Below, piece after piece: positions 11,506 through 20,425 of a stretch of DNA of 64,000 nt. The position numbers and the translations under genes are program-made. Under the pieces are notes generated by a model. The model ran no database searches. It saw nothing but the letters and a program-made list of their open reading frames with translations, and was not told the origin of the DNA. The first letter of the stretch is position 1. The number at the start of each line of letters is the position of its first letter. Origin of the DNA: Monoplex corrugatus (Eukaryota; Mollusca; Gastropoda; Littorinimorpha; Ranellidae); the NCBI GenBank assembly GCA_030674185.1, contig JAPXFY010000026.1, positions 32,108,667 through 32,172,666 of the forward strand. Reading direction: 5' to 3'.

Positions 11506-14500
11506 TAATCAAGGAGTGTAATCAGTTAGTATTTCTGCATCCTGGTTTTTTTTTTTTTTTTTTTTTGTTGCCTTTTAAATGCACTAAAAATGTTGTTGAA
11601 AATTTTTGTTTGAAATGTACATGAATTTGATGCTAAGAAAAGCACAGATTGCACAGATTTCAGGCTAGGAAAAATTGCTGGGGGTGGGGGATGGGGGGAG
11701 AGGGGTTGCCCTGGACCCTCTAGAAAACTGCTTCACGTAAGATAAGTGAGTATGCATGGAGCATCCCGGTAGTTATGTTTAAATTTGTATTCAGGTAGTT
11801 TTTTTAATCCCCTGTGCGATAAATTGGACGGAGTGGTCAACGCCAGGGGCATGTCCTTGGATTATGTGCGCGAATAAATTGATATGTGTACTTAATTTTC
11901 TTTTCTTTCTTTTCTTTCTGTTGAAGTCTTGCATGTTTTGAAGCGGTTATAGCCCTGATATGGCTCTACGCAGTCGGCTGGGCTTTAAACAACAGTAACA
12001 ATAACAACCTTGGTGGTCCCACAGAAACAGCTTCTAACAGCTGTGAAACAATGCAAGTTCGCATGGTTCAGTCACATTACCTGCCATGACACACTGTCTA
12101 AGAACCATCTCTCATGACACCCTGGAAGAAGGCAATCACTGAGATCAACACAGAGAGAGTTGGGTGACAAATAGCAAAGACTGGACTTATCTCAATGTAT
12201 CTGAAATGCAAGTTGCTGACCCTAAATGACAGAAATAGAATGTCCCCTCTGATGCTGTGTCTCATGGTCCCTCCAAACAAGCCGCTGGTCATCTGACTTG
12301 AAAGACAATAAGAAAGCTTGATAAATGTATGTACAAGATGGCTGTTTTAACTCTTTCCTAAATGTATTGAATACTACTTCCAGAGTTTTGTAAATGTATG
12401 CTACAAGATGACTATTTTGACTTTTTCTTAGATGTATTGAATACTATTTCCAGAGCTTTGTTTATGTATGCTACAAGAGGACTGTTTTGACTCTTCCCTA
12501 TATGTATTGAAAACTATTTCCAGAGTTTTGTAAATGTATGCTACAAGAGGACTATTTTGACTCTATTCTAAATGTATTTCATACTATTTCTAGAGCTCTG
12601 TAAATGTATGCTACAAGATGACTGTTTTGACTCTTTCCTATATATATTGAATACTATTTCCAGAGCTTTGTAAATGTAAGCTATGTAAGTGTATGCTACA
12701 AGATGACTGTTTTGACTCTTTCCTATATATATTGAATATTTAAAATTTTTTTGAACTATTTCCAGAACTTTGTAAATGTATGCTACAAATGACTTTTTAC
12801 TCTTTCCTATATTGAATACTATTTCCAGAGCTTTGTAAATGTATGCTACAAGATGACTATTTTGACTCGTTCCTAGATGTATTGATTTCTATTTCCAGAG
12901 CCTTGTAAATGTATGCTACAAGATGACTATTTTGACTTCTTCTAGATGTATTGAATGCTATTTCCAAGCCCTGTAAATGTAGCTACAAGAGGACCCAATT
13001 TTGACTTTTCCTTAGATGTATTGAATACTATTTCCACAGCTGTGCAAGATGGGATAGAAGCACGTGGACGTAGCATACTTGCGTAAAGGTCTGGCGTGAC
13101 ACCTTTGACAGGTGGACGATGCAGAAAGCTGCCACAGATCTGTCAATGAGGACTCACACAGAAAGTGGCCTGAACTGTCACTATGAAGTAGGCTGAACTT
13201 TTGTTGTGGTTCGTGTTGTGCAGTGGATTCTCTGAAGGTGTAGTCATCAGAAATGTTAGGTATGAAATTCAAATAAAACTGCAAATGACCTCTGTCTGTT
13301 GTCTGTCTGTGAGTGATCGATCAGTGTGAGTAGGTGATGTGTAGTGGTGAGTGAGTGAGTGAGTGAGTGATGAGTGATGGTGTGTGTGTGTGGTGTGTGT
13401 GTGTGTGTGGTGTGTGTGTGTGTGTGTGGTGTGGGAGAGAGGAGAGGAGAGAGAGAGAGGAAGTGTGATGGAGAGAGAGAGAGAGAGAAAGTGTATATAA
13501 ACAAAAATGTAGGTTTAAGCAAACAAGCAAACAAAAATAAATAAAACAAATCTAATCCATCAACATCAACAAAATACAACCAACTCCTTCCCCCACGTCC
13601 CTCACTGAAAAAACGGGGGGTGGGGGGGGGGGGGGGCGGGAGAGAAAATAACAATAATAATAATCAAAACAAAACAACCCCCTCAAAACAAACAAACAAA
13701 CAAACAAACAAACAAACAAACAAACAAACCACTTCCCAAAACAATACCAAGACAGGAACACCAAAATGCTATTCATGCAGTGCAGCCCAGTGTTTGTTGT
13801 AATGTGTAAAATGACATATTACGTCTGTATTTTTATGCTTGATCTGTTCCAGCAACATTTGGGAGTTAGTCATGGTGAGAACCGCCATGCTATCAACCGT
13901 GCCAAGCGCTGGTTTGAGGCAACAGATCGCGCAAGAGGGTACACCCTGGTAAGTTACACATGGATATATGGATTCTCTGTTTCATAATTTTCATAGGAAA
14001 TTGGTTAAACAAAGACAGGTTGTATATAATAATGTTTTCTTTTCTTTTCTTTTTTTTAACCATTGTACTCAGGGAGGTTATCTTTTTTTTAAATGTTTTT
14101 TTCCCCAATCCAATTTTCTACGCCACCTTAATGGCCACAGACGCTGGCACAGTTTTTACTATGCGATGATAATGATGTCGATGGGGATGATAATCATGAC
14201 GCTATGGAGTTCCATCTAGGGTTGTACTCTAAGCTTACTATCATAATATATCCTGGCGTCAACCAGGCCCAAGAGATACAGACACCTGTGGAGTTGGTGA
14301 GAAGATTTGAGCAACACCCTCAATGACGCATCCGTGAAGTGGATGAAAATCGACTGTGTGGTCACAGTCTTCCCAGTGGGCCCATAGCACGCCCAACTAT
14401 GGGTAGGAGCCGGTTAGAGCTGAAAAATCCCACAATGATTTTTTTGAATGGATTGATGGGGATTCAAACCCACAACCTTCCAGTCGGTAATCCGTTGCGT

Positions 14501-17500
14501 TAACCACTACACCACGGCGACTGGTATAGTGTTCCTTTCTTTGCATCCCACCTTCCATGCAGGTCTCAGTAACCACAGGGTCCAGTACATTTTCTCAAAT
14601 CACTATGATAAATGAGAATAGGAATGATAATGATGCTATGATGCTATGAAGTTTCGTTAAGACAAGGCTGTACTCTAAGCCTCCTTTCCTAATATAATCT
14701 GGTGTCTACCAGACTTGGGAGGTACAGACACCTGTGGTGTTAGGAAATCTCAGCAACACCATTAATGACACATCCACGTGGTGGATGAGACTTGATTGTG
14801 AAATCCCAGTCTTGTCAATGAGCATATCATCATCATCATCATGTGCCCTGCTGCATGGCGTTGGCAATCATGGCCCTCCATATGAATATATCCCAGTGGT
14901 ATTAATGTAGCAAAATACAGGAATGTTCACAAGTACATCTCCCACCCTCTCTGTCCTCAGCCACCCTGCAAGTCCATCCAGTCTTTCTCCCTGGGCCTAC
15001 CTGGCGTTCTCTCTCCCTCCAGCCTTTCTGTTGTGACCAGGTGCTCCAGTTCCCCTTTCCACATAAAATGTCATAGCACACATAAATCTGGATAGGAGTT
15101 GGTTGAAGCAGAAAACTCTCACAATGATTTTGATAGGACTGTTGGGATTTGATCTCACAACCTCCCAGTCACAAGTCCATTGTGCTAACCAGTTCAAATA
15201 GGCAACTGGTTGTTAACTGAAAAAGTTACTTCAAATGCTGTTATCACCATTTAGTTAGTTTTCCACAACTGCTCAACATTCCCATTTGAAACAAACAGAA
15301 CATATGGTTACTGTGTATTATTTCAACATACAGAATCTGGCAAAATAGACTAGCAAACGTTGACACACGGACGTGCAGTGTTGATAAGGGTTCATAAAAT
15401 GCATGACAACTCGTTGAATGCCCTGTCATCAGTTTGTGTTCATAAGAGAAGGGGCAAGGGGTGGTGTAAATAGCTGCCACAGTCAGTAATGTGTTGATAG
15501 GAACCCACAATATACTTCACCAAAACATGCACATTTTATTTCTTTTCACTGGGAAAATAGCAACACTAAATATGATCAGTGTCAGGTCTCATTTAGTTGT
15601 CATTGATCTGGTGCGTAAGTGCATAATAAGCATATTAAATGAGACAGTGTTTTGACATAGACCACAATGACCATCCATTAACATAGCTCACTATTTGTCA
15701 GGGTTTCACAGTGACATCATCATATATATCGAGGTGCCAGTGGCTCATTATTTATATCTTGGCGTTAACAGGGTGTCAAGTGAGCATCATTAATATGTAT
15801 ACTTGGTTTTAACATGGTGCACAGTGAGCATCATTAATATTATCATTGTTTTGAACAGGGTTCCACAGTGAGCATCATCAATATTATATCATTGGTTTTA
15901 ACAGGGTGCCACAGTGAGCATCATTAATATTATATCATTGGTTTTAACAGGGTGCCACAGTGAGCATCATCAATTATATCATTGGTTTTAACAGGGTGCC
16001 ACAGTGAGCATCATTAATATTTATCATTGGTTTTAACAGGGTGCACAGTGAGCATCATAATATTATATCATTGGTTTTAACAGGGTGCCACAGTGAGCAT
16101 CATTAATATTTATCATTGGTTTTAACAGGGTGTCACAGTGAGCATCATCAATATTATATCATTGGTTTTAACAGGTGCCACAGTGAGCATCATTAATATT
16201 GTATCATTGGTTTTGATAGGGTTCCAAAGTGAGCATCATTCATATGACATCACTGGCTTTGATAGGGCCTCACAATGAGCATCATTAATATGACATCTTG
16301 GTTTTGACAGGGCCCACAATGAGCATCATTATTATTAGATCACTGGTTTTGACAGGGCCCCACAATGAGCATCATTAAATTATAGATCACAGGTTTTGAC
16401 AGGGCCCCACAATGAGCATCATTATTATTAGATCACAGGTTTTGACAGGGCCCCACAATGAGCATCATTATTATTAGATCACTGGTTTTGACAGGGCCCC
16501 ACAATGAGCATCATTAATATTAGATCACTGGTTTTGACAGGGCCCTACAATGAGCATCATTATATTAGATCACAGGTTTTGACAGGGCCCCACAATGAGC
16601 ATCATTATTATTAGATCACTGGTTTTGACAGGGCCCACAATGAGCATCATTATTATTAGATCACAGGTTTTGACAGGCCCAAAATGAGCATCATTATTAT
16701 TAGATCACGGTTTTGACGGGCCCTCACATGAGCATCATTATTATTAGATCACGGTTTGACAGGGCCCCACAATGAGCATCACTAATATTAGATCACTGGT
16801 TTTGACAGGGCCCCACAATGAGCATCACTAATATTAGATCACTGGTTTTGACAGGGCCCCACAATGAGCATCACTAATATTAGATCACTGGTTTTGACAG
16901 GGCCCTACAGTGAGCATCATTATTATTAGATCACAGGTTTTGACAGGGCCCCACAATGAGCATCTTTAAATTATTAGATCACTGGTTTTGACAGGGCCCT
17001 ACAGTGAGCATCGTAAATATGACAATGTTGGTTTTGACAGGGTCCCACAATGAGCATCATAAATATGACATTGCTGGTTTTCACAGGGCCCCACAATAAG
17101 CATCATAAATATGACATCGCTGGTTTTGACAGGGCTCCACAATAAGCATTATAAATATGACATCGCTGGTTTTGACAGGGCCTCACAATTAGCATCATTA
17201 ATGTGACATCACTGGTTTTATCATGGTCTCAGGGTGAGTATCATTAATATGACATCGCTGGTTTTCACAGGGCCCCACAATGAGCATCATAGATATGAAA
17301 TCGCTGGTTTTGACAGGGCCCCACAATGAGCATCATTAACATGACATCACTGGTTTTGACAGGGCCCCACAATGAGCATTATTAATATTAGATTCCTGTT
17401 TTGACAGGGCCCTGCCATGAGCATCATTAATATTAGATCACTGGTTTTGACAATGCCCCACAATGAGCATCATTAATATTAGGTCTCTGGTTATGACAGG

Positions 17501-18632
17501 ACCCCACAATGAGTATCATTAATATTAGATCCTGGTTTTGACAGGGCCCTACAATGAGCTTCATTAATTTAGATCTCTGGTTTTGCCAGGCCCCACATGA
17601 GCTTCATTAATATTGATCTCTGGTTTTGACAGGGCCCCACAATGAGCATAATTAATATTGGATCTCTGGTTTTGACAGTGCCCCAAAATGAGCATCATTA
17701 ATATCGGATCTCTGGTTTCGACAGGGCCCCACAATGAGCATTATTAATATTACATCTGTGGTTTTGACAGTGCCCCACAATGAGCATCATTAATATTACA
17801 TCTCTGGTTTTTACAGGACCCCAAAATGAGCATCATTAATATTAATTTCTGGTTTTGACAGTGCCCCACAATGAGTATCATTAATATTAGATCTCTGGTT
17901 TTGACAGGGCCCCACAATGAGTATCATTAATATACATCTCTGGTTTTGACAGTGCCCCACAATGAGCATCATTAATATTACATCTCTGGTTTTGACAGGC
18001 CTCACAATGAGCATCATTAATATTACATCTCTGGTTTTGACAGTGCCCCACAATGAGTATCATTAATATTAGATCTCTGGTTTTGACAGGGCCCCACAAT
18101 GAGCATCATTAATATTAGATCTCTGGTTTTGACAGTGCCCCACAATGAGTATCATTAATATTAGATCTCTGGTTTTGACAGTGCCCCACAATGAGCATCA
18201 TTAATATTACATCTCTGGTTTTGACAGTGCCCCACAATGAGTATCATTAATATTAGATCTCTGGTTTTGACAGGGCCCACAATGAGCATCATTAATATTA
18301 GATCTCTGGTTTTGACAGTGCCCCACAATGAGTATCATTAATATTAGATCTCTGGTTTTGACAGTGCCCCACAATGAGCATCATTAATATTAGATCTCTG
18401 GTTTTGACAGGGCCCCACAATGAGCATCACTAATATCAGATCTCTGGTTTTGACAGTGCCCCACAATGAGCATCATTAATATTAGATCTCTGGTTTTGAC
18501 AGGGCCCTATGATGAGCGCTGACCTGTACACAAGAGAGCGACTTGAACGTCCAATCATCAAAGTGTTCCAGAGACATCCGGGAAACCAGATGCCAGAGGC
18601 ACAAGATATCATCCGGGTCAGTGTGTGTGATG

Positions 18633-18698
<66 letters not shown>

Positions 18699-19076
18699 TT
18701 GTGTGTGTGTGTGTGTGTGAATGTGTGTGTGTGAGTGTGTGTATATATATGTATGGTGTGTTGTGTGGTGTGTGTGAACATAGTGTGTGTTTGTATACAT
18801 GTGTGTATTAGTGACATGGGTTTTGTGTATGTGTGCATATGAAGTGTGAATATTTTATGTAAAGCCCTTGCTACCACATCATATCTGATACACACCAAAA
18901 CATAAAGGAATTCAGTACTCATCTGTGCATTTGTACAGGGTTGGACATGTACAGGGCCGGACATTTGTTACATTTACTGAAATGTGGACACATGATTTCG
19001 TAATGAATTGTGACAGAGGATTTTGTTCCATATGAGCAAATGACTGTGCATGCAACATCTTATCTAGGGTTTTTAT

Positions 19077-19116
<40 letters not shown>

Positions 19117-19429
19117 GTGTGTGTGTGCACTATGAGACTGATTTAGAACTAAGAATCCAATCGCAAGCAATGCTGTTTTAGTAAAATCAGTGTTCTCATC
19201 AGAAATGACAAAACTATTTCAGAGCCATGTCATTCTGTTCCAGAGCGGGGATGGACTTTTACAGTCGCTGACTGCCACAAGTCGCAACATTGGCCTGATG
19301 ACCCTCACAAAAGCCAAGCTGGCAGATGACCTACGCAGCAAAAGTGCCGCTGCCTCCATTGACGCCAACATCATCCGAATGCGACGCAGCAAAGCCAACC
19401 ATCGTTGGCCCCTTGGCAGTGCCTTCTAA
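10433..19429 (+). CDS. TEKTL1: Tektin-family protein, probably tektin-like protein 1 (C-terminal 237 aa, five exons)
   Basis: Coding exons are 10433-10537, 10936-11148, 13853-13948, 18503-18616 and 19244-19429 (stop TAA). All are phase 0, and the four introns between them are GT-AG. The joined 237 aa contain coiled-coil segments (SKKALEAQLKLVQEQLK; a second at ENARRRLFAVLQERSRVLDL), then the motif LGPYTPEA. Next comes the loop LERPIIKVFQRHPGNQMPEA, at the position of the tektin RPNVELCRD signature. The end is the tektin-type helix with LTKAKLADDLRSK and IDANIIRMRR. Tektins form filaments bound inside ciliary and flagellar doublet microtubules; TEKTL1 (CCDC105) is a known sperm-axoneme member with a divergent nonapeptide. 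Family assignment is firm from these patterns; the TEKTL1 assignment rests on recall. TEKTL1 is about 500 aa, so roughly half is missing, and no upstream exon was found in 1-10432. An ordinary tektin is less likely because the canonical nonapeptide is absent. Confidence 0.72.
10538..10756. repeat. (GA)n arrays in intron after first recognised exon
   Basis: Two long (AG)n blocks (10556-10612 and 10638-10712), each followed by a related stretch, TTTATAATGCTAGACTATGA or a close variant. The (GA)n starts at the splice donor itself. Confidence 0.95.
10936..11148 (+). CDS. Tektin-like gene, second recognised exon
   Basis: This exon encodes 71 codons. The acceptor is tccccag|GTA and the donor is CAG|gtatgg. 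It begins with a coiled-coil stretch (NARRRLFAVLQERSRVLDLL), passes through a Ser/Asn-rich linker and ends at LGPYTPEADQ. It is more GC-rich than the flanking introns. Confidence 0.78.
11414..11501. repeat. (GA)n microsatellite
   Basis: About 44 uninterrupted GA dinucleotides in the second intron. The open frame spanning it is a repeat artefact. Confidence 0.95.
11816..11996 (-). mobile_element. Dispersed element family B, reverse copy
   Basis: The reverse complement reads TTTAAAGCCCAGCCGACTGC at one end and GGACATGCCCCTGGCGTTGA near the other. Both ends match the copy at 59225-59560, and the first matches 24725-24830. It has no coding capacity; SINE- or MITE-like. Confidence 0.65.
12018..12300 (+). 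mobile_element. Fragment of a second non-LTR retroelement family (RT C-terminus)
   Basis: The + strand translation gives FAWFSHITCHDTLSKN, then after a frame change HDTLEEG and WVTNSKDWTYLNVSEMQ, and a tail with VSHGPSKQAAGH. These follow the order of the post-RT region AWFGH-TRHD-TLEGG-WxDNIKEWT common in molluscan LINE polyproteins (recalled). It is broken by stops. Confidence 0.55.
12335..13045. repeat. Minisatellite, about 71-bp unit, roughly 10 copies, in second intron
   Basis: Each unit contains GTAAATGTATGCTACAAGA, TTTTGACTCTTTCCTA and ACTATTTCCAGAGC. Copies differ by small indels and point changes; one (12676-12702) carries a partial duplication. Confidence 0.9.
13340..13500. repeat. 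(GTGA)n / (GT)n / (GA)n compound microsatellite
   Basis: GTGA repeats pass into GT blocks broken by GG, then into GA blocks. Confidence 0.9.
13615..13730. repeat. Poly(G) tract and (AAAC)n microsatellite
   Basis: A G-run around 13615-13639 with one T and one C is followed by an A-rich segment and about 11 CAAA repeats (13686-13729). Confidence 0.9.
13853..13948 (+). CDS. Tektin-like gene, third recognised exon
   Basis: This exon encodes 32 codons, QHLGVSHGENRHAINRAKRW followed by FEATDRARGYTL. The acceptor is tgttccag|CAA and the donor is CTG|gtaagt. It is phase 0 at both ends. Confidence 0.75.
14163..14525 (-). mobile_element. tRNA-derived SINE, family C
   Basis: On the - strand the head reads GGTGTAGTGGTTA (A-box-like) and, about 35 nt on, GGTTTGAATCCCC (B-box-like). 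The body then runs down to a GAT-rich tail near 14163-14200. A second copy with the same body lies at 14600-15205. Confidence 0.7.
14600..15205 (-). mobile_element. SINE family C, second copy, split by a LINE
   Basis: The tRNA-like head (GGTTAGCACAATGGA and a degenerate B-box) lies at 15120-15200. The body resumes at 14660-14822 after interruption by the LINE fragment at 14823-15063. It aligns with 14163-14525 on both sides of the interruption. Confidence 0.7.
14823..15063 (-). mobile_element. 5'-truncated RTE-like LINE fragment
   Basis: On the - strand it matches the last about 235 bp of the 56003 and 1486 LINE copies (…CATGATTGCCAACGCCATGC…) and ends in the same GAT tail. It sits inside a SINE copy and carries an unrelated insert of about 40 bp at 14892-14932. 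Confidence 0.75.
15206..15697. other. Intron sequence, nothing recognised
   Basis: Non-repetitive intron between the SINE and the 46-bp array. Confidence 0.4.
15698..18502 (+). repeat. 46-bp splice-acceptor minisatellite, about 60 copies
   Basis: The unit is approximately TAATATTAGATCTCTGG + TTTTGACAGGGCCCCAC + AATGAGCATCAT. Left units are most diverged (GGTTTTAACAGGGTGCCACAG, 15770-16200); right units (17380 onward) are nearly uniform. The last unit is the true acceptor of the exon at 18503: more than 20 intronic bases agree with the array, and 12 of the first 15 exonic bases agree with the unit (GGCCCtAtgATGAGC against GGCCCcAcaATGAGC). Confidence 0.95.
18503..18616 (+). CDS. Tektin-like gene, fourth recognised exon (tektin loop region)
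   Basis: This exon encodes 38 codons beginning GPMMSADLYTRERLERPIIK and ending at QDIIR. The acceptor ggttttgacag|GGCCC is itself the last unit of the 46-bp array lying immediately upstream. The donor CGG|gtcagt is followed within a few bases by a (GT)n tract. The ERPIIKVFQRHPGNQ segment sits at the tektin nonapeptide position. Confidence 0.78.
18624..18815. repeat. (GT)n microsatellite beside splice donor
   Basis: GT repeats with minor interruptions start about 8 nt after the donor of the exon ending at 18616. Confidence 0.95.
19078..19130. repeat. (GT)n microsatellite
   Basis: Short GT block in the last intron of the tektin-like gene. Confidence 0.85.
19244..19429 (+). CDS. Tektin-like gene, last exon
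   Basis: This exon encodes 61 codons plus TAA. The acceptor is ctgttccag|AGC. The segment SLTATSRNIGLMTLTKAKL, then ADDLRSK and IDANIIRMRRSK, follows the C-terminal helix pattern of tektins. It ends in a short non-helical tail NHRWPLGSAF. Confidence 0.8.
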   Translation, partial: SGDGLLQSLTATSRNIGLMTLTKAKLADDLRSKSAAASIDANIIRMRRSKANHRWPLGSAF

Positions 19430-19560
19430 ATTAAAGAAATAACCATCGACATCCAAGGTCTTGAGACTGAGAAAAATGGAAAGTGGGGAAAAGAAGTGGT
19501 AGTGGTAGTAAAAGAAGAAGGGAAAAAACAAACAAATAAAAACAATAATAAAAAAAAAGC
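19430..19560 (+). promoter_or_regulatory. 3' UTR of the tektin-like gene with candidate poly(A) signals
   Basis: AATAAA occurs at 19535-19540 and 19547-19552, about 105-120 nt after the stop codon. These are the first canonical signals downstream. The true cleavage site cannot be fixed from sequence, and the A-rich context means genomic A tracts could mimic a tail. Confidence 0.4.
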
Positions 19561-19924
19561 AACCACCAAATTCTACGTAAACAGAGCAAGGGAAAACAGG
19601 TCAAACCACATTTCACTGCCTACCAAATTTTATCTTATTTATGTGTGTGTGTATCGTTGAGACCTTAAAATTTGACTCAACATCAAACTTGCAAAAGCCA
19701 GAACTTTCTGCTAGGGCCTAAGCCTTCATGCAAAATTAGTTTTATGAAACATTGCTGTCAACAGCAGGCAAATCTTCCCAAAAATGCTTTCACATTATCA
19801 GTTGAAATGACCCAGTCACTTAAACTTGTACATTTGTGATGTCCCATAGGGTTGGTCCTGTAGTCCACATTTTCTGGAAAAAAAAATTGGGCAAGAATAT
19901 TGAAGAAATCATTACTGATTATAC

Positions 19925-20075
19925 AATCGGAACGGTAGAGTGGTGTGGGTACAATGTTAGACTTCCAATCAGAGAGTCTGGGTTTCAGTCCTGCATGGGT
20001 TCTTTCTACCTGGTTGTTACAAGGTGGATAGTTTTCAGATCTCACATGTCAACATACATACAGATTTATTAGTGC
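19925..20075 (+). mobile_element. tRNA-like SINE fragment
   Basis: Contains GTAGAGTGGTGTGGGTACAA and, 40 nt on, GGGTTTCAGTCCTGC, in A-box/B-box order and spacing. It is degenerate. Confidence 0.45.
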
Positions 20076-20149
20076 CTAAACCTCCTTCATATCTGAGCTA
20101 ATGGACCACTTGCAAATTTTTTTTTTATTCAGGCTACTTGGTTCTTATG

Positions 20150-20425
20150 ATAGAGTCGTGGACATAAGAAGATCTGATACTTTTTGAGTTCAACCCCAGC
20201 TTGCAACATTTAAGAACTGGCCTGTTGGCTGCCCATCTTAATGTTTCCATCACTATGGGGTTGTCAGCTTGAGTGTTTCAAATGTCCCTTCCCCCCTCCC
20301 CAATTTCAAGACCTTGCCAGCGCATAGGGTTTTGCGCAGGCTTAGGGAGTCTGCCGGTTAATTGTTGGCAGGTTTGGGTGGAGCACATATGGAATTGCCT
20401 GAGTGTGATGAATCCCTCTAGAACA
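20150..20425 (+). mobile_element. Dispersed element family D, copy 1
   Basis: Shares ordered blocks with 50480-50765: GAGTTCAACCCCAGC, TTGGCTGCCCATCTT, TTTCAAGACCTTGCCAGC, AGGGTTTTGCGCA and CAGGTTTGGG…CATATGGAAT. Non-coding and tRNA/SINE-like in size. Confidence 0.65.

Noticed and set aside
14440..14520. Functional tRNA gene
   Set aside because: A- and B-box words are present but the arms do not pair fully, and the sequence continues into a SINE body shared with 14600-15205.
17811..18099. - strand ORFs with repeated VKTRDVILMMLIV-type peptide
   Set aside because: Antisense translation of the 46-bp splice-acceptor array.
18482..18964. 160-codon - strand ORF rich in HTHT
   Set aside because: It is the translated complement of a (GT)n microsatellite overlapping the real + strand exon.
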